Source: Siphonodentalium dalli
Taxonomy: Eukaryota > Mollusca > Scaphopoda > Gadilida > Siphonodentaliidae
Length of the DNA: 64,000 nt
Direction: 5' to 3'
NCBI GenBank assembly: GCA_032622095.1
Contig: CP136062.1
Span: forward strand, 160,574,875-160,638,874
Positions 63,039 to 64,000 of the stretch are shown here, one piece after another. The translations under genes and the position numbers were made by a program. Every line of letters begins with the position of its first letter. Position 1 is the first letter of the stretch. The notes beneath the pieces were generated by a model that did no database searches, was not told where the DNA came from, and saw only the letters and a list, made by a program, of their open reading frames with translations.

Positions 63039-63330
63039 GACCTGATAATAAGGTGCCTGTCATTTGCAGAATGAGGTCCCCAGAGGGTGAGTTTAGTGAT
63101 GCTATCCCGCATAGTGGGTTAGCATCACTAAACTCACCCTCTGGGGACCTCATTCTGCTTAGGCCTCATCTTCTCTGGAAAGATTCTTTATTATCAAATT
63201 TCTATAGAAACTTCTTCACATAGATTCTATTTCTTTTTTAGTTTAGTTTCTCTATATCACCAAATTGGCAGACGACACATTGCATCAGGGACCTCATTCT
63301 GCAAATGACAGGCACACTAAACTTAGGCTT
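63039..63330. mobile_element. CAAGCC-family hairpin element, inner part rearranged
   Basis: AAGGTGCCTGTCATTTGCAG with the AGAGGGTGAGTTTAGTGATG hairpin complete, then the inverse middle (GAAACTTCTTCACATAGATT), and CACACTAAACTTAGGCTT at the right. Confidence 0.8.
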
Positions 63331-63424
63331 ATATATTGCGTTATCTTAACATGAAACTATTTTAAAACTTCATGCACTGCATTCTCTTCGTTCTAATAAT
63401 CAAAATTATGTAGTATCGATGTCT

Positions 63425-64000
63425 CCAATCTAGAGGTCACCCTGAAGATCCATATGAAGTTTGGTGATGATTGTATGAGGGATGTGGCCTGTAGCATGTG
63501 CCAAAGGATTTAGTCATGCAAAGATTAAAATCCAAGATGGCTGCCGGCAGCCATGTTTACCATCCGAAATTTTTCAAATTCGATGGCTCCCATCTGGAGA
63601 TGATCCAAAACATGCCTGCAAATTTTCAAAACAATTCTCCAATAAATGCGAGCTGCGGCCTGAGCCGATGGATTCAAATTTGAAATCCAAGATGGCTGCT
63701 GGTGGCCATGTTTTTAATGAATTTCGGAAAAAATTGATGGATCCCATCTAGGGGTTACCCCAAAGAAGATCCATATGAAGTTACGTGACAATCGGATGAG
63801 AGATGTGACTTGTAGGGTGTGCCACAGGATTTAATCATACAACCCAAAACATCCATATGATGTTTGGTGATAATTGGATGAGGGATGTGGTCTGTAGGGT
63901 GTGCCAAATTATTTATTCATGCAAAGAGTTAAATGTTTTTCATCGAAAATCGTTTAAATTTGATAGCTCTCATCTAGAGGTGATCCTAATCATGCCTGTA
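63425..64000. repeat. degenerate tandem repeat at the window edge
   Basis: Units share AAGATCCATATGAAGTT(T/A)GGTGA, GATGAGGGATGTGGCCTGTAG, TCCAAGATGGCTGC(C/T)GG and CATCTAGAGGTGA. It continues past 64000 and lies within the DHODH intron. Confidence 0.75.

Noticed and set aside
62002-64000. Upstream DHODH exon (GFDKHGEA / NRYGFNS region)
   Set aside because: Not present on the minus strand here; the interval is filled by repeats.

Overview
The window is nuclear DNA from an animal. It carries interrupted genes with clean GT-AG introns whose proteins belong to conserved metazoan families, set in AT-rich, repeat-dense sequence. The short palindromic elements, the roughly 170-bp 'ATAACTC/GGAACCCAAATTCGAACTTGA' tandem units and the many ACATGTACATGT runs are the style of marine lophotrochozoan (mollusc-like) genomes. 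That placement is an inference, and I cannot name the species.

Three genes are supported. (1) LSM14 on the minus strand: only its first coding exon (9308-9428) is here. The rest lies below position 1 across an intron of more than 9 kb, which holds a 6.1-kb element with long inverted ends (2818-8928). (2) TAF4, the TFIID subunit, on the plus strand: a complete gene of 14 coding exons from 9635 to 37121. All splice phases agree and predict a protein of about 972 residues with the TAFH domain and the full C-terminal histone-fold/TAF4 domain. LSM14 and TAF4 are divergent, with 206 bp between start codons, so they probably share a bidirectional promoter (NRF1-like and YY1-like sites are visible). 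(3) DHODH, the class 2 (mitochondrial) dihydroorotate dehydrogenase, on the minus strand: four exons between 58908 and 62001 encode the FMN/orotate-binding C-terminal half. Its N-terminal exons lie beyond 64000 and its last short exon was not found. TAF4 and DHODH converge on a 21.8-kb stretch without a recognisable gene. The three genes have unrelated jobs (mRNA control in the cytoplasm, transcription initiation, pyrimidine synthesis); the linkage is positional.

Most of the remaining sequence is non-autonomous transposons, several with exact target-site duplications: hAT-type elements at 11527-13517 (with a second one nested at 11808-12889), 17254-18404 and 20980-22003; a large set of TTAA-flanked elements with TTAACCCTTT ends; a TA-flanked palindrome (19738-19950 and relatives); and a very abundant hairpin family starting CAAGCC. 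There are also minisatellites at 40518, 53621, 55911 and 56560.

The most unusual observation is that at least six of the nineteen exons seen here, in two unrelated genes, have a copy of their own exon-intron boundary in the adjoining intron. Four of these are tandem, with periods of about 52-67 bp; two are displaced by about 500-600 bp. A second one is that the same palindromic core sits inside three different classes of TTAA-ended element.
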